Below, piece by piece: positions 22,306-33,110 of a stretch of 64,000 bases of DNA. The notes below the pieces were generated by a model. It did not search any database, was not told where the DNA came from, and was given only the letters and a program-made list of their open reading frames with translations. Position 1 is the first letter of the stretch. Each line of letters begins with the position of its first letter. A program made the translations under genes and the position numbers. The stretch is taken from contig NW_022098044.1 of NCBI RefSeq assembly GCF_002288925.2, positions 17,245,490 to 17,309,489 of the forward strand, written 5' to 3'. Source of the DNA: Delphinapterus leucas. Lineage: Eukaryota; Chordata; Mammalia; Artiodactyla; Monodontidae.

Positions 22306-22412
22306 CAGTGGTGCTCTTTCAACCGTGGCTGGGTTTCAGAATCCCCGGGGATCCTCTCAAACCAGGCTAATGCCTGGTCCCACCGTGCACCCATTAAATC
22401 AGTGTGGTGTCT
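22306..22412 (+). mobile_element. hAT-type DNA transposon relic (MER5-like)
   Basis: CAGTGGTGCTCTTTCAACCG resembles the CAGTGGTTCTCAA terminal repeat. It is followed by AGAATCCCCGGGGATCCTCT, GCCTGGTCCCACC and AAATCAGTGTGGTG in the order of MER5-class non-autonomous elements. The right terminal repeat is lost. The 158- and 108-codon frames that overlap it are chance. Confidence 0.6.
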
Positions 22413-22619
22413 ACCACTCCATCCAGAGATGGCCACATGTAGTGAGGTCTCAACCAGGGCCTCCAATGCTTGCTTGGTGGCTCCACAGGAGCTGTCTTTC
22501 CAGGGAAGCCAGTCATCTCCCTGCTAGTTCTTTCTCTTCCCTTCTCAGGATAACTCTAACTTCTTCAGGTCCTACCTTTCAGTCATGTAAGTGTTAGTTG
22601 GCTTGTTTGATTCGTTGCC

Positions 22620-24200
22620 TTGGGGGCAGAGGGTTGAGTTAGCCATTCTCCTCAATTCATGGTACACTGTTATTGTGGTTAATGTTCATCCCTCCTCTCT
22701 CCTTACCCTTTTCTCCACATTTCCTTAGTTTTTACCTAATGTCCCCTTTCTGTTCCAGGATCCCATCTAGGATATCAGGTTATATTTATTCATCATGTTT
22801 CCTTTGGATCCTCTTGGCTGTGGTTGTTTCTCAGACCTTCCTTGTTTTTGAAGATTTTGACAGTGTTGAAGATGACTGGTCAGGTGTATTTTGTAGACTG
22901 TCTTCAGTTGGGATTGGTCTGATATTCTTCTCATGATTAGACCTTGGTTATGAGTTTTAGGGAGGAAGACCACAGAGGGAGAGTCATTTTCATCACATGA
23001 TGTCAAGGGTGAATACTATCAACATGACTTGTCACTGTTGATGCTGATTTGGATCACCTGGCTGAGGTCATGTTTGTCAGATTTCCCCCCGTGAAGTTAT
23101 TTTTTTCCTTTTTTCCACACTGTTGTCTTTGGCAGAATGTCACTGAATAGGAAGTTGTACTCCACCTTCTTGAGGGTGGACCATATGTATAAACTATTTG
23201 AAATTCTTTTCGGGGGAGATTATCTCTTCTCCCTAACCTTATTTATGTATTTAATCATTTATTTATGTCAGTATAAACTCATGAATATTTATTTTATACT
23301 TTGGGTTATAATCCAATACTGCTTAATTTCTTTTGTTGCTCAAATGAAGTTTCAACTCTGGCCTCTGATAATGCTCCCTTGGCTTCTGTGTCCTTTTGAC
23401 ATACTATGTCTCTCTCTCTCTCTCTTTTCTTTTTAAAACCACATTCTTCCTTTCTGTCACTGTAAGATGCTCCAGATTTTTCTTGAGAGTTTCTTGCCCC
23501 ACTCTTAGAATCAGCCATTTCTCCAAGGATCCTTGTTGTTGTTTTTTTTACTGAAAATATCATTAAAAACCAAGATCTTGGCACTAGGTGTGCTTGCTGT
23601 TACTGGGATACTATTCCTTCAGGCTCCCTCAGCTGTCAGAACAAGGAAATATATGTGTGTATATACACATAGCTATATGTAACCGTCTGTGTCTCTATTA
23701 AGCTAAATATGGGTTTATACTAATATCTCTGACTATAATCTGTTATCACATGGATCATTCACACCTCCTTCTCTTGCTTATCCATCACCTTTTACTCAAC
23801 AGTGAGAAACTTGCCCCTCCATCCACTTATTTAACTGCCCTAATCCAATGTACATGTATAACAGTATCAGAATTATTAACACCTACCCCCATAGAAAATA
23901 ACTCTATCAACTAGAATACATGCTTGTGTATAGTTTCTGTTGCCTTTACTCTTACAGATTTTACTGAATTCCAAAGTTACTTAGATCACGACCTTTTTCT
24001 CCCACCCCCTTCAGTGAGCTTGTTTCATACATTTGTAATGCAGTTAGATTCATTTGTCCCAATCTGCATTCCATTCTGGGATCCCCTGACCTCCCAAATG
24101 ATTTTCCAACTTTATGTATACTATGATTCACTGTGCTGTAAAGTTCTATGAGTTTTTGACAAATGTATAGTGTCTCTCTCAGAGACAACCACACTTGGAA
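22620..24200 (-). mobile_element. Ancient L1M 3' UTR, antisense
   Basis: A long stretch that I recognise as an antisense 3' UTR of an old L1M group. Markers are CAGGATCCCATCTAGGATA, TTCTCATGATTAGACCTTGG, ATTTATGTCAGTATAAACTC, GTGTCCTTTTGACATACTAT, CTTAGAATCAGCCATTTCTC, CCAAGATCTTGGCACTAGG, and ATTAAGCTAAATATGGGTT. It is non-coding. Subfamily is not assigned, and the gene-like frames inside it (up to 99 codons) are not real. Confidence 0.65.
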
Positions 24201-24304
24201 TATTGTTTTACAATAAAAAATTAATATATGTTCATCTTCACTTAAAAGTTTGTTATTCTGGATTCATATATGATTTCCCTTATAAATAATAATAATGTAC
24301 TTTT

Positions 24305-24492
24305 TAAATTTAACAAGCCCATATATAGCTCTTACCATGTCCCAGGCACTATTTTAAGTGCTTTATAAGTATTCATTTATTTAATCCTCTTAACTTTCCT
24401 ATGAGATAGGTGCTATTATTATCCTTATATTACAGATAAGGAAACTGAGGCAAAGAAAGGTTAAATAACTTGTCAAGATCACACAGCTGGAA
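24305..24492 (-). repeat. MIR SINE relic
   Basis: Well-preserved minus-strand MIR: TGTCCCAGGCACTATTTTAA, TTTAATCCTCTTAACTTTCC, ATTATCCTTATATTACAG, GAAACTGAGGCAAAGAAAG, and TCACACAGCTGGAA. Confidence 0.93.
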
Positions 24493-25160
24493 TGTGTTTA
24501 TCATCCAAGGCAAACACAGCAAACATGGCCTTTTGATTAGATGTTCATGTCACATTGGTGATTGGCTGAATCTGAATGGATCTCTGAGGCTTCCTGCGTG
24601 TAAAACTCATAGCAAAGTTGTGCTTTGTGGTAGAGGGCTACAGGTATACAGCAAGCAGGAGTCAAGAAAAATCCGTTGAACAGCTTCCCTCAGCAGTTGT
24701 AAAACTGATGAAATAGAATAATTTATGGTTGCTTTACTGAATAATTTACCAATCAAATCATTCAGCAAAGCAGTAAGATGTGAAATGGGAAAACAAGGGA
24801 GACATGAATTTGGACCAGGGAAGGATCAATAAGACCCAGCGAGGCTGAACATTGCCTACCAGGGTCAGGCATGTTGAAGGAAGGCAGGTCTCTCTGGCCT
24901 TACTTCTGATTTCAGGAGGCAAAATACGGTAGCCTGGCCAGCTTGCTGCTTCCCACACTGAGTGCTGCTGGAGAGCCTGCATCCGCTTTCAGTGGACTCT
25001 CGAGCATGTCTTTTTCTTGCTTGTCTATTCTTTCTGCATGAATGACTAACATCATCGACTAGGGCGTGGAGCAGACCTTGGTATCAGGATTCCTATCTCA
25101 GATTCCACTAGATCCTTGTTGAAAATTTCAATGATGTTTGCAAAATTGGATCATAAAAAT
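24493..25160. other. Unique sequence
   Basis: No feature recognised. Short frames of 69 and 74 codons only. Confidence 0.55.
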
Positions 25161-25335
25161 GATCACTTGAGAAATGCTTTGCAATTGATAAAGTAATTTG
25201 CATGTTGTCTCATTTAGTTTAATCCGTACAACTACTGTTAAGGTCAATGTCACGATCTGTACCTCATAGGTGAGGACCAGTACACAAGGAGGGTAAACTC
25301 TCCTGCTCAGTCTCCACAGTTCAGACTTCTGATTC
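25161..25335 (-). repeat. Probable MIR relic
   Basis: TTGTCTCATTTAGTTTAATCC, then ACCTCATAGGTGAGGACC and a following decayed core fit minus-strand MIR weakly. Confidence 0.5.
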
Positions 25336-27055
25336 TAAATCCCCCTTTCTTTCCACTGTTCTCCAGTTGCCTTTGTCTCATATGACACAGAGAAAGAAAA
25401 ATCAGATCCAAAGTCAAAGAGCTGGCTCTCTGTGATAACTACTCCATTAATTTTAGTCATTTCTGCATTCTTTATCCCATCTATTATCCCACATAGACAT
25501 TTGTGTAATATCACTTGGGAATCAAAGACATTTTCCTTCTAGTATAACTTTAAGATTAAACGGCCGTTTTGAATGCTCTTTTTTCTAATCTTGTTTAGTG
25601 CCTGTACCACAAGCACTTTTGCTACTCCCCAGGCTTTTTCAGTAACTTATCATAATTAACTGAGAAGAAACCAGAGTGACCGGGCAAAGAGAAATGATGC
25701 CAGCTTTAGTATCAACTCAGACAAATAAATAGAACGAACAGAATTTTCTGGAATGGTCTGGCAGATGGTATCACAGTTTTGTTTAGAGAATCTCTAGAGA
25801 ATTGTACTAAGGAAATAGTCCAGCCTACTTTTCCATTTCTCACAGTTGAGATTCCAGATGATTTCTATACAATAACTGTAATTACATTTACAAGTCAGAA
25901 GTGCTTGAGTCAGGATCTGAGTGTTGGTTAGACATCCCCAAACTTCCTTGGAATCATTATGGCATGTGCTGAGAGCTAGAATTTCTAGTGTCTTTTTACC
26001 TAAATAAATGGGCTATGAGTAAATACGTCAGTTTTCTTTGCCAATTTTAGCAGCTGAATAGCGTTCACCTCCAGTTGCTCTGCGTGTTGTAGCAATATCT
26101 GAACATCATAAAGTTCCCTATCAGTGTGCTATGGTTAGTTCACTTATATTGCAAAGACCATCTATCTGGATTTTAAACAAATTGGTTTGAGACCAATAGC
26201 TTTGAGATATTAAAATTGAGAAGCTAAAGAATAATCTAACGGGAGACATTAGAAAGAGAGATTTCGTTCTAAGATAACTGGGCCCACTGCGCAAATTATG
26301 GGCCATGATTTGTTTATAGTTTCAACTAATGAGATTAGTGTTGAAGAGGAGAACTCTGATTTCTGTTACTCATGTACAGAATTCTGCTAACCAAAGTTCC
26401 AGCAATTGTCAGAGGTCAGACCCATCATGAGCCATTTTTTCTTTTGGGGTTTTCATGGATAACTGGCCATTATTATCAACCCACTGCCTTTAACTTTTGC
26501 TCCAAAGATGAGAGCGTAGCAAAGAAAAAGTTGTTCATAACTGTTTCCATTGCTTACTTGAAACACCATAGATGAGGCAGCAGTTCTGTGTGTTTTACAT
26601 CCTTTCCCATCACTGCCGGGCAGTTAATATCTGTCTATTAAAATTCCTAGAAATTAAAAAGTTTGGAAGGGAAGTAGGAAGATTGCTTGTTTTCTTTTAG
26701 GATAAGAGATTCTTAGGAAGTTATTCTCTCAATCTCTCAGATTGTCAAAATCCCTAATTTCTGTAAAGCACTGTTTTATTGTAAACTACATTGTGAGAAA
26801 TTAAACTCAGAAGAATGAATTATTACAACAACATGAAAATAGCTTCCTCCCAATACCTTCTTTTTGTTGCTATTAATTAACTTTTAGTAAGATTTTTAAT
26901 TCAAATTTTAGAAGGAATGTCTGAGTACATTTTTCTGAAATATTGAGTACTGTAAGAACTCGAAAAGGTAAAAGACCTCTTTTTCTCTCAGTCTAGGCTA
27001 GCTTATGTCATAGTAAAATCCAATTCTTTCTAATCTTCTATTTTTAAAATTAATT
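25336..27055. other. Repeat-poor unique sequence
   Basis: No interspersed repeat or exon recognised over 1.7 kb. The longest frames (61 and 67 codons) have no motif. It is among the longest repeat-poor intervals in the window. Confidence 0.55.
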
Positions 27056-27060
27056 AATTT

Positions 27061-27152
27061 TTTTATGTGGGATCTTATTTCCCTGACCAGGGATTGAACT
27101 TGGGACCAGAGAAAGCACTGAGTCCTAACCACTGGACCACCAGGGAATTCCC
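27061..27152 (-). mobile_element. CHR-type SINE, older short subfamily
   Basis: TATGTGGGATCTTATTTCCC, then GACCAGGGATTGAACTTGGG and CCACTGGACCACCAGGGAAT are the reverse complement of the short SINE (same type as at 20485). The poly-T side is replaced by an AATTAATTT stretch. No clear target duplication. Confidence 0.9.
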
Positions 27153-27472
27153 AGCCCAAGTCTTACTGGTGTATAAATCAAAGGTGCATTTCTCCCTTAT
27201 GTTACGTATCCACTGTGGGTTGGCTGAGGGTTCTGCTCTATTCTTGCTCAGGCATCAGGAGTATCAGAGCTGCTGCTGACAGTCATGATATCAGAAAGAA
27301 AGAGAGCATGGGTTTTAAAGCTTTTACCTGAAAATAACACAAGTTGAAATGTACTTTGGACATTTCACTGTCCAAAGCAAGTCACAGGATCGTACCTAAC
27401 TTCAAGCAGGGGTGGGGGGGTGAGGCGGGACGGTATAATGCACTGATACCCTACACAGTATTTGCTAGATAG
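27153..27472. other. Unique sequence
   Basis: Nothing recognised. A purine-rich GGGGTGGGGGGGTGAGGCGGG run lies at about 27410-27431. Confidence 0.5.
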
Positions 27473-27483
27473 CACTAATGACT

Positions 27484-27705
27484 TTTTTATGTTTGTTTGT
27501 TTTTTTTGCGGTAAGCGGGCCCCTCACCGCTGCGGCCCCTCCCGTTGCGGAGCACAGGCCCCGGACGCGCAAGCTCAGCGGCCACGGCCCACGGGCCACG
27601 GGCCCAGCCGCTCCGCGGCACGTGGGATCCTCCTGGACCGGGGCACGAACCTGTGTTCCCTGCAACGGCAGGCAGACTCCCAACCACTGCGCAACCAGGG
27701 AAGCC
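27484..27705 (-). mobile_element. CHR-type SINE, CpG-rich, with internal duplication
   Basis: Full reverse-complement CHR SINE. Target duplication CACTAATGACT is perfect (27473-27483 and 27706-27716). Near 27588-27610 the word CCACGGGCC is repeated, lengthening the body by about 11 bp. Many CpGs are intact, which points to a recent insertion. Several 70-116-codon frames cross it on both strands and are artefacts of its composition. Confidence 0.97.
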
Positions 27706-27929
27706 CACTAATGACTATTGTATTGACTTTAATACTTGTAACGGCAGCTCTCCTTTCTCTATTTATAGGTTTGTTTGCTCTTGAACCCATACAACATTGT
27801 TTCAATTACTAGGACTTTTTGGCACTGTCTGCCACCTGATGAAGCAAGGCCTTTTTCATCACTTTAAAATGTTGGGGAGATACTTGAATATGATACAAAT
27901 TAGAATAATTTTCTTAGATTACATAAAAA

Positions 27930-29020
27930 TAATCTTTTGAGAATCATGATTGAGATTGCTTTAAATTTATAGGTTAATTTAAGGAGAATTGATATTTTTC
28001 TAAAATTGGATCTTCAAAAACAGGAGGTCTCTGCACTTTCTTCATTCTTATTTAGGTACAAAAGTGAATTTGTAGTATCTATGACTATAAATTTCCCTGT
28101 AATTTAGCTTGGTGAGCATTTGTACTAGCATTGTATTCTAAATATTTCTTAATTTCCTTTTTCAACAGGAGTTATTTTGTTACTAAGTTACTGAACATAG
28201 AGGATCTTTTTAGTTCTCATTTTGTTATTTTAACAATTTTTATTGAATAAGATCAGAGAACAGCATATATGATATCTATTCTTTTGAATTAGCTGAGGCT
28301 TCTGTTTCTGACTTATTACATGTTCTATTTCTGCTACTGATCTATATATGCTCAAGAAGACATGTGCTGTCTGTTTCTTTACTATTATTAATAGTATTTT
28401 TCAGCTCTTTGAAGTTTCTTATTTTTCTTCTACTTGTTTGAAGATGGGTGAGTTAAAATCTCTACCTACATCTGATAATTTATTTACCCCTCTACTTTTG
28501 TAATTTTTATATTTTGAGACTATTTTGTTAGTAACATATCTGAAAAAGTAGATTTTAAAGCAAACATGTGATCTTCTGGCTCTATTTTTTCCTTAATAAT
28601 ATTACATATTTATTGATCACTTGTATTTGTCTTAAAATCTAGGGTTTTTTTTTTTTTTTTTTTTTGCTTCTTCAGATATTAGGAAAGGGACTCCAGGTCC
28701 TTTTTGCTTTAGATTTGCCCAGTATACTTTTTGATAGCCCTTTTTTTTTGAATCTGTGTGTTTTCTGTTTGGAGTGTGTCTCCTCTAGATGGTAATTTTT
28801 CAACCTTGTTTTTGTTATCTAATTCAAGAGTGTCTGTAACTGGTGAGTTTAACCTATTTACATTTATTGTAAATTGTATTGTATTAGGGTTTATTTCTGT
28901 CATTTTACCTTATACCCTCCATTTATTGTACACTCTTCCTTCTTTCTCTGTCTCTCCATATACATATATGTTTCTATTGAATAGATTTTATTTTCTTTTA
29001 CTGGTTTAAAAATTGTATAT
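27930..29020 (-). mobile_element. Ancient antisense L1 (RT to endonuclease)
   Basis: Decayed antisense ORF2 in the expected order: AATTGATATTTTTCTAAAAT (RT region), AATATTTCTTAATTTCCTTT and ATGATATCTATTCTTTTGAA (linker to endonuclease), GGTGAGTTAAAATCTCTAC, then TGAGTTTAACCTATTTACAT near the ORF2 start. No frame longer than 83 codons. Confidence 0.7.
28641..28705. repeat. Left arm of a distant inverted repeat
   Basis: Contains T21 (28645-28665), then TTCTTCAGATATTAGGAAAG and GGACTCCAGGTCCTTTTT. It is the reverse complement of 29919-29985, apart from A-tract length, two mismatches and a 13-bp insertion in the right arm. This arm lies inside the ancient L1 and fits L1 order, so it is probably the source copy. 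Confidence 0.9.
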
Positions 29021-29023
29021 ATT

Positions 29024-29414
29024 TGTGAAAATGGATAAAGGAAATCTGATTTAAAATGGAGTTGGGAGTCATGAAGGGAGAGCTCTCATATATGTACCAC
29101 TCATCTCAACTTACACAGGCAGTAGGAAGAAAGGAGATTTCAGCATTCCTTAGTAACAGGAAACTGCCCATCACCTTCAACCAATGTGAAACCATCAAAA
29201 CCCTGAACTCTCATCCTCCAGTGAACTTTTGTTCAAAATAAGTCCCCCCAGTTTCCTCCCAGAAACTAATAAAAGCTAATCTTTCCTGTGTTTCCTCAGA
29301 CTTGCCATGGTTTGCCATAGTTTGCTTGTCTCAAATTGCAATTCATCTACAATTCCTGAATAAACTCACCTTTGCTTAATAAATAATTGCTGTTCATTTT
29401 GTTTAAGGTTGACA
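29024..29414 (+). mobile_element. Candidate solo LTR (endogenous retrovirus group unknown)
   Basis: A 391-bp block starting TGTGAAAATGG and ending AAGGTTGACA, with AATAAA-type signals near its 3' end (about 29268 and 29359) and a pyrimidine-rich stretch between them. It replaces antisense L1 sequence at a sharp left edge. TG...CA ends, length and poly-A signals fit an LTR. I cannot name the family and see no clear target duplication. No retroviral coding sequence is nearby. Confidence 0.5.
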
Positions 29415-29673
29415 CATTTTTGTTCTTATGATGGTTGTCTCTAAGACCAATCTAAGACCAATATCATGTATTTTTAGCCCAGGATTTTTCTAAAATTAGG
29501 GATTTTATGGGTCTATGGAATGTGCTGAGGGCCTTTTAATCTTTTTTAAAATATAATCTGTTATGGAAGTATCCCTTCTTTGCAGGTTTTATAAAATTTT
29601 TATTAAAACTCTGATCTTAGTGTTATTTTTCAGGAGAATTTCAATTACAATTTTACTTTAAAAATATGATTGT

Positions 29674-29799
29674 TGGGAATTCCCTGGCAGTCCAGTGGTT
29701 AGGACTCTGCACTTTCACTGCCAAGGGCCCAGGTTCAATCCATGGTTGGGGAATTAAGATCCTGCAAGCCGCATGGCCAAACAAACAAAGAAACAAATA
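29674..29799 (+). mobile_element. CHR-type SINE, older short subfamily
   Basis: GGGAATTCCCTGGCAGTCCA head, GGTTCAATCCATGG B-box region, and an AAACAAACAAAG tail. Perfect 13-bp target duplication AAAATATGATTGT (29661-29673 and 29800-29812). Confidence 0.96.
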
Positions 29800-29918
29800 A
29801 AAATATGATTGTAAGCCTACTCATGTTTTCTAGCATCCTGAATCAGTACGATATAATATATATACCCTAGGAAATAGATGATTTTATTTAGATTTTAAAT
29901 TTATTGTTAGAATGTTGG

Positions 29919-29985
29919 AAAAAGGACCTGGAGTAAGGACCTGGAGTCCCATTCCTAATATCTGAAGAAACAAAATAAAAACCCT
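29919..29985. repeat. Right arm of the distant inverted repeat
   Basis: Reverse complement of 28641-28705. The arm itself contains a 13-bp tandem duplication (AAGGACCTGGAGT at 29922-29934 and 29935-29947). The A-rich part is CAAAATAAAAACCCT rather than a pure tract. Confidence 0.9.
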
Positions 29986-31133
29986 ACTATTTTCACATAA
30001 TTGAAAAGGTCTTCAGGTTTTTTTGTATGTACTGTATTTTTCTCACATTCAGTGTTATTACTTGGGTCATTTTTACTAAACACATATGCCAAAGATTTAT
30101 TCATATTTTTGGAGGGAAGTTCTTTTCAAAGAATTAGCTCTTGGTTTTATTAACCCAGTGTTTGCTTGTTTCCTATATCAAGTTAAATTTTTAATAATTA
30201 TTAATTTATTTCTTTTACTTTCTTTGGGTTCATTTTACTGTTTATGTTTTAGCTACTGGTGTTTAATATGTAATTCTTATTTTAGTCTTACTTGTTTTAT
30301 AAGCACATTACTCATTACTTTGAATAACATTTTGACCACATGAGACAAGTTGATAAATGCAATATTTTCCCTGTCATTCATTTTTAAATGGGTTATTTTA
30401 GTCCTGTCATCCTCTTTTACCAAAGAGCATATTGAAAGTTGCTTTCATTTGCTTGTTTCTAATTTCTAAATGACCTGATAAATTTTTGGTTATCCCATTT
30501 TATTATTAATTTGGATCCAGTAAATGCAGCTTTTTGGCCCTTTTGAGATTCTTCTTTGTGCCCTAATAGTCAGGATTCTGGAATGTTCATATTATTATAA
30601 AACAAGCATGTTTTGTTTATTAGGTACAGAGCTTTATAAACAATTCTGTCTCATGCACACACATGTGCACAGATGCACACACACCTATACACACACTTTT
30701 AGATTAAGCTTCTTTATTGAGTTATTAAACTCTTTTATAATTCAACTAATTTTAATCTATTTTTACTGAGGGAAGAATTTTCAAATCCAGATCTGTCAAT
30801 TTCTTTTTTTTTCAAAAAATTTTGCCATAAATATTTTGATTCTATGTTGTTAATTACATAATGTTCATGAATATTATAACATAACTTTGATTTCACTTTT
30901 TTATTATCACAAAATATATCTCTTTGTCCTAGTTTTTGCTGTGAACGTTGTATCATTTTTGTCCCATATGAAGTTTTGCCATGTCTATTTTCTTTTTTCT
31001 TCAGTTTTACTTCGTTCATCCTTTCCCATCTTTATAAATTTTTAACCTTTGTGTGTCATTCTATTTTAGATATCATGCTCATTAATAACAAAATACTGGA
31101 TTTTTTATTTATTCCTTTTAAAATCTTATTCTG

Positions 31134-31296
31134 GCACTATTTTTCCTCTCCTCTGGGTTGTGGTTCCTTCCATCGTTCAGGATGTTGCAGAGAGATGGAA
31201 GTTAACACCAAGATGTTGAACAAAGTGCTGCCCCGACTGGGATTCACTGACCAGTGGTGCTTTGAGGATGTGCTGGGGTTGGAGGAGGAAAAAAGT
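31134..31296 (+). pseudogene. UCHL1-like: Retroposed fragment of a UCHL1-like mRNA (5' UTR and first ~32 codons)
   Basis: From the ATG at 31195 the frame reads [16 protein letters not shown], continues through [13 protein letters not shown], and ends at 31290. As I recall human UCHL1 (a ubiquitin C-terminal hydrolase of neurons), about 23 of these 32 residues match, starting at its second Met. The 60 bp before the ATG also resembles its 5' UTR (TTTTTCCTCTCCTCTGGGTT). The insert ends in a short A6 run. Perfect 11-bp direct repeats ATCTTATTCTG flank it (31123-31133 and 31297-31307), showing LINE-driven insertion in sense orientation. It lacks the catalytic Cys and His regions, so it is a non-functional scrap, not a gene. 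Confidence 0.85.
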
Positions 31297-31421
31297 ATCT
31301 TATTCTGATAGTCACCTTTTAATAAGGAAATTTAATCCATTTACATTTATTAACACTGGCTCATATTTTTTGCATTTTTCTATATGATGTATTATTGTTT
31401 CCTTTCCCCCCTTTATTGGCC

Positions 31422-31423
<2 letters not shown>

Positions 31424-31468
<45 letters not shown>
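31424..31468. repeat. (TG)n microsatellite
   Basis: 45 bp uninterrupted, 22.5 units; the longest pure dinucleotide run in the window. Confidence 0.98.
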
Positions 31469-31471
<3 letters not shown>

Positions 31472-31886
31472 CATGTATATGGTGGAATTGAATGAGTTTT
31501 CTTAGTCCAGCTTTTTCATCTGGCTTGGAATTATGGTTCAATACCTATTTTTGGTACTTGATATGTTTAAATGTTTAGTGTATATTTTAAAACTCATATT
31601 TTCTATAATCATTTAAAGTTAGTCATTGTATTTTTCTCTGACCACTGAAAGAAATTTAGGATACCATCTCTCTCATTCTCCTTATCATGTCATAATTATT
31701 ATATTTTCATTAATTTATAAAGATTATACATCAACTGTTGTTTAGGAATAACCATAATTTATTTTTTGGGTGACCCATCATATTCCATATCATGTAATTA
31801 ATTTTTCTGCAGTGTAACCTTGAATGATTTACAGAATGTTTGGTTTAGTAGGACATCTGTATTCTTGCATCACCAAAATATTTTTT

Positions 31887-31891
<5 letters not shown>

Positions 31892-31919
<28 letters not shown>
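31892..31919. repeat. (TA)n microsatellite
   Basis: 14 TA units, followed by a degenerate TAGATA / TATCTATC region up to about 31960. Confidence 0.97.
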
Positions 31920-31922
<3 letters not shown>

Positions 31923-32559
31923 GATAGAGAAAAATATCTATCTATATATATAGATAATAGATGTTTTTTTTGCCCTTGCACTAATATGTTAATTTTACTG
32001 TGCATAGAATTCTAGGGTCCAACAGTTTAGCCTTGAAACTTCAAATATTGCTTCTGATTTTGTAATAATTATTTAGTGATGCTGATGAAAAGCCAAGTGT
32101 AGATTTTTTTTAAAAGGGGCCTCTGTCCATTTCTTTGAAAATTTTCTGCTTTTGTAGCTATCCACAGAATTCCAGAATTTTACTAGGGTATGTTTTATAT
32201 GAGTCATTTATGAATTTTGTTGTTCAGTGCGCTTTTCACTATGAAGAACCATGACTTCACATCAAGGTTGTTTTATTTTTCTTGTATTAATTGATTAATT
32301 AATCTCTTTGTTTCATGTCTCTATGCTTTTGACCTCTTACTAAATGGAATTGTGCTTTCTAGATTAATCCTCCAATATTTAACATAGTGCCTTTAATGTA
32401 TTAAGTATATTATAAAATCACTTAAATAAAAAATGCCTCCAGCAAAGAACAGAATGCCTAATTCTTGATGGGTTCATTTATTAAGAGTTCACAGCACACT
32501 ATGTATACCTTGGAGACAGAGCTAAATTATGATATGATAGTTGGAAAAATATTTTATGT

Positions 32560-33110
32560 AAAAGTAATGGCTTCAGTTAAGGTGTGGAGCTAGACAGGCA
32601 CAAGAGAGGTTCAAGCAGCAGAAATAGCTTTGCTGGAATAAAGGGTATGGGATGAGAAGTAGTAAGTACGAAGCTGGAAAAATGAGTGTCAGAATGTAGA
32701 GGGTTTTGAACATAAATAAAGAAATGTATGTGCTTCATAAAGTGGTCAGTGAGAAGCCACAGGAGGGACACAATTCATGTGACATTACAGGAAGTTTAAT
32801 GTGACTGAGTCGTAGGGGTGACTGGATTTGGAAGAGAAATGTTAAAGAGAGATCAGATTGGAGGTTCTGAAGTTGTCCTGATGAAAAGTGATAGAGGTCA
32901 GAACCAGGGCAATGGCATTAATCATTAAAAGAGAGAATGACTATGAGAGATACGAAGGAAGAGAAAAAAAGAGTTAATGTCACCTGTGGCTGCGGGCAGG
33001 TTAACACAAGGAGAAGTCAGAGCTTCAGAGAATTAGAGGCAGTCAAAAAGAGGACTTCATTTTGGTAGAAAGATGATCCCAACTTTAGCTGTATTGAGGT
33101 TCTGGTTCTT
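32560..33110. repeat. Possible ancient interspersed repeat, family unknown
   Basis: AGAGGGTTTTGAACATAAAT, AAGCCACAGGAGGGACACAA and GTCCTGATGAAAAGTGATAG echo a mammal-wide old repeat with the theme 'gccattgaagg...gggagtgacatgatca'. Coding is not suggested. Family not assigned. Confidence 0.4.

Larger units (their letters stand above)
30085..32330 (-). mobile_element. Ancient antisense L1 (ORF2 linker to ORF1)
   Basis: The order of decayed antisense L1 words is TCAAAGAATTAGCTCTTGGT (linker), TCTGGAATGTTCATATTATT and AAATATATCTCTTTGTCC (endonuclease), TTTAATCCATTTACATTTAT (near ORF2 start, 31333), and GTGCATAGAATTCTAGGGTC, CAAATATTGCTTCTG and TTTACTAGGGTATGTTTTAT (ORF1). It carries a retroposed UCHL1-like fragment and TG and TA microsatellites. 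No coding capacity remains. Confidence 0.7.

Noticed and set aside
22121..22597. 158-codon plus frame and overlapping 108-codon frame
   Set aside because: Both cross a MER5-like transposon relic and show no protein motif.
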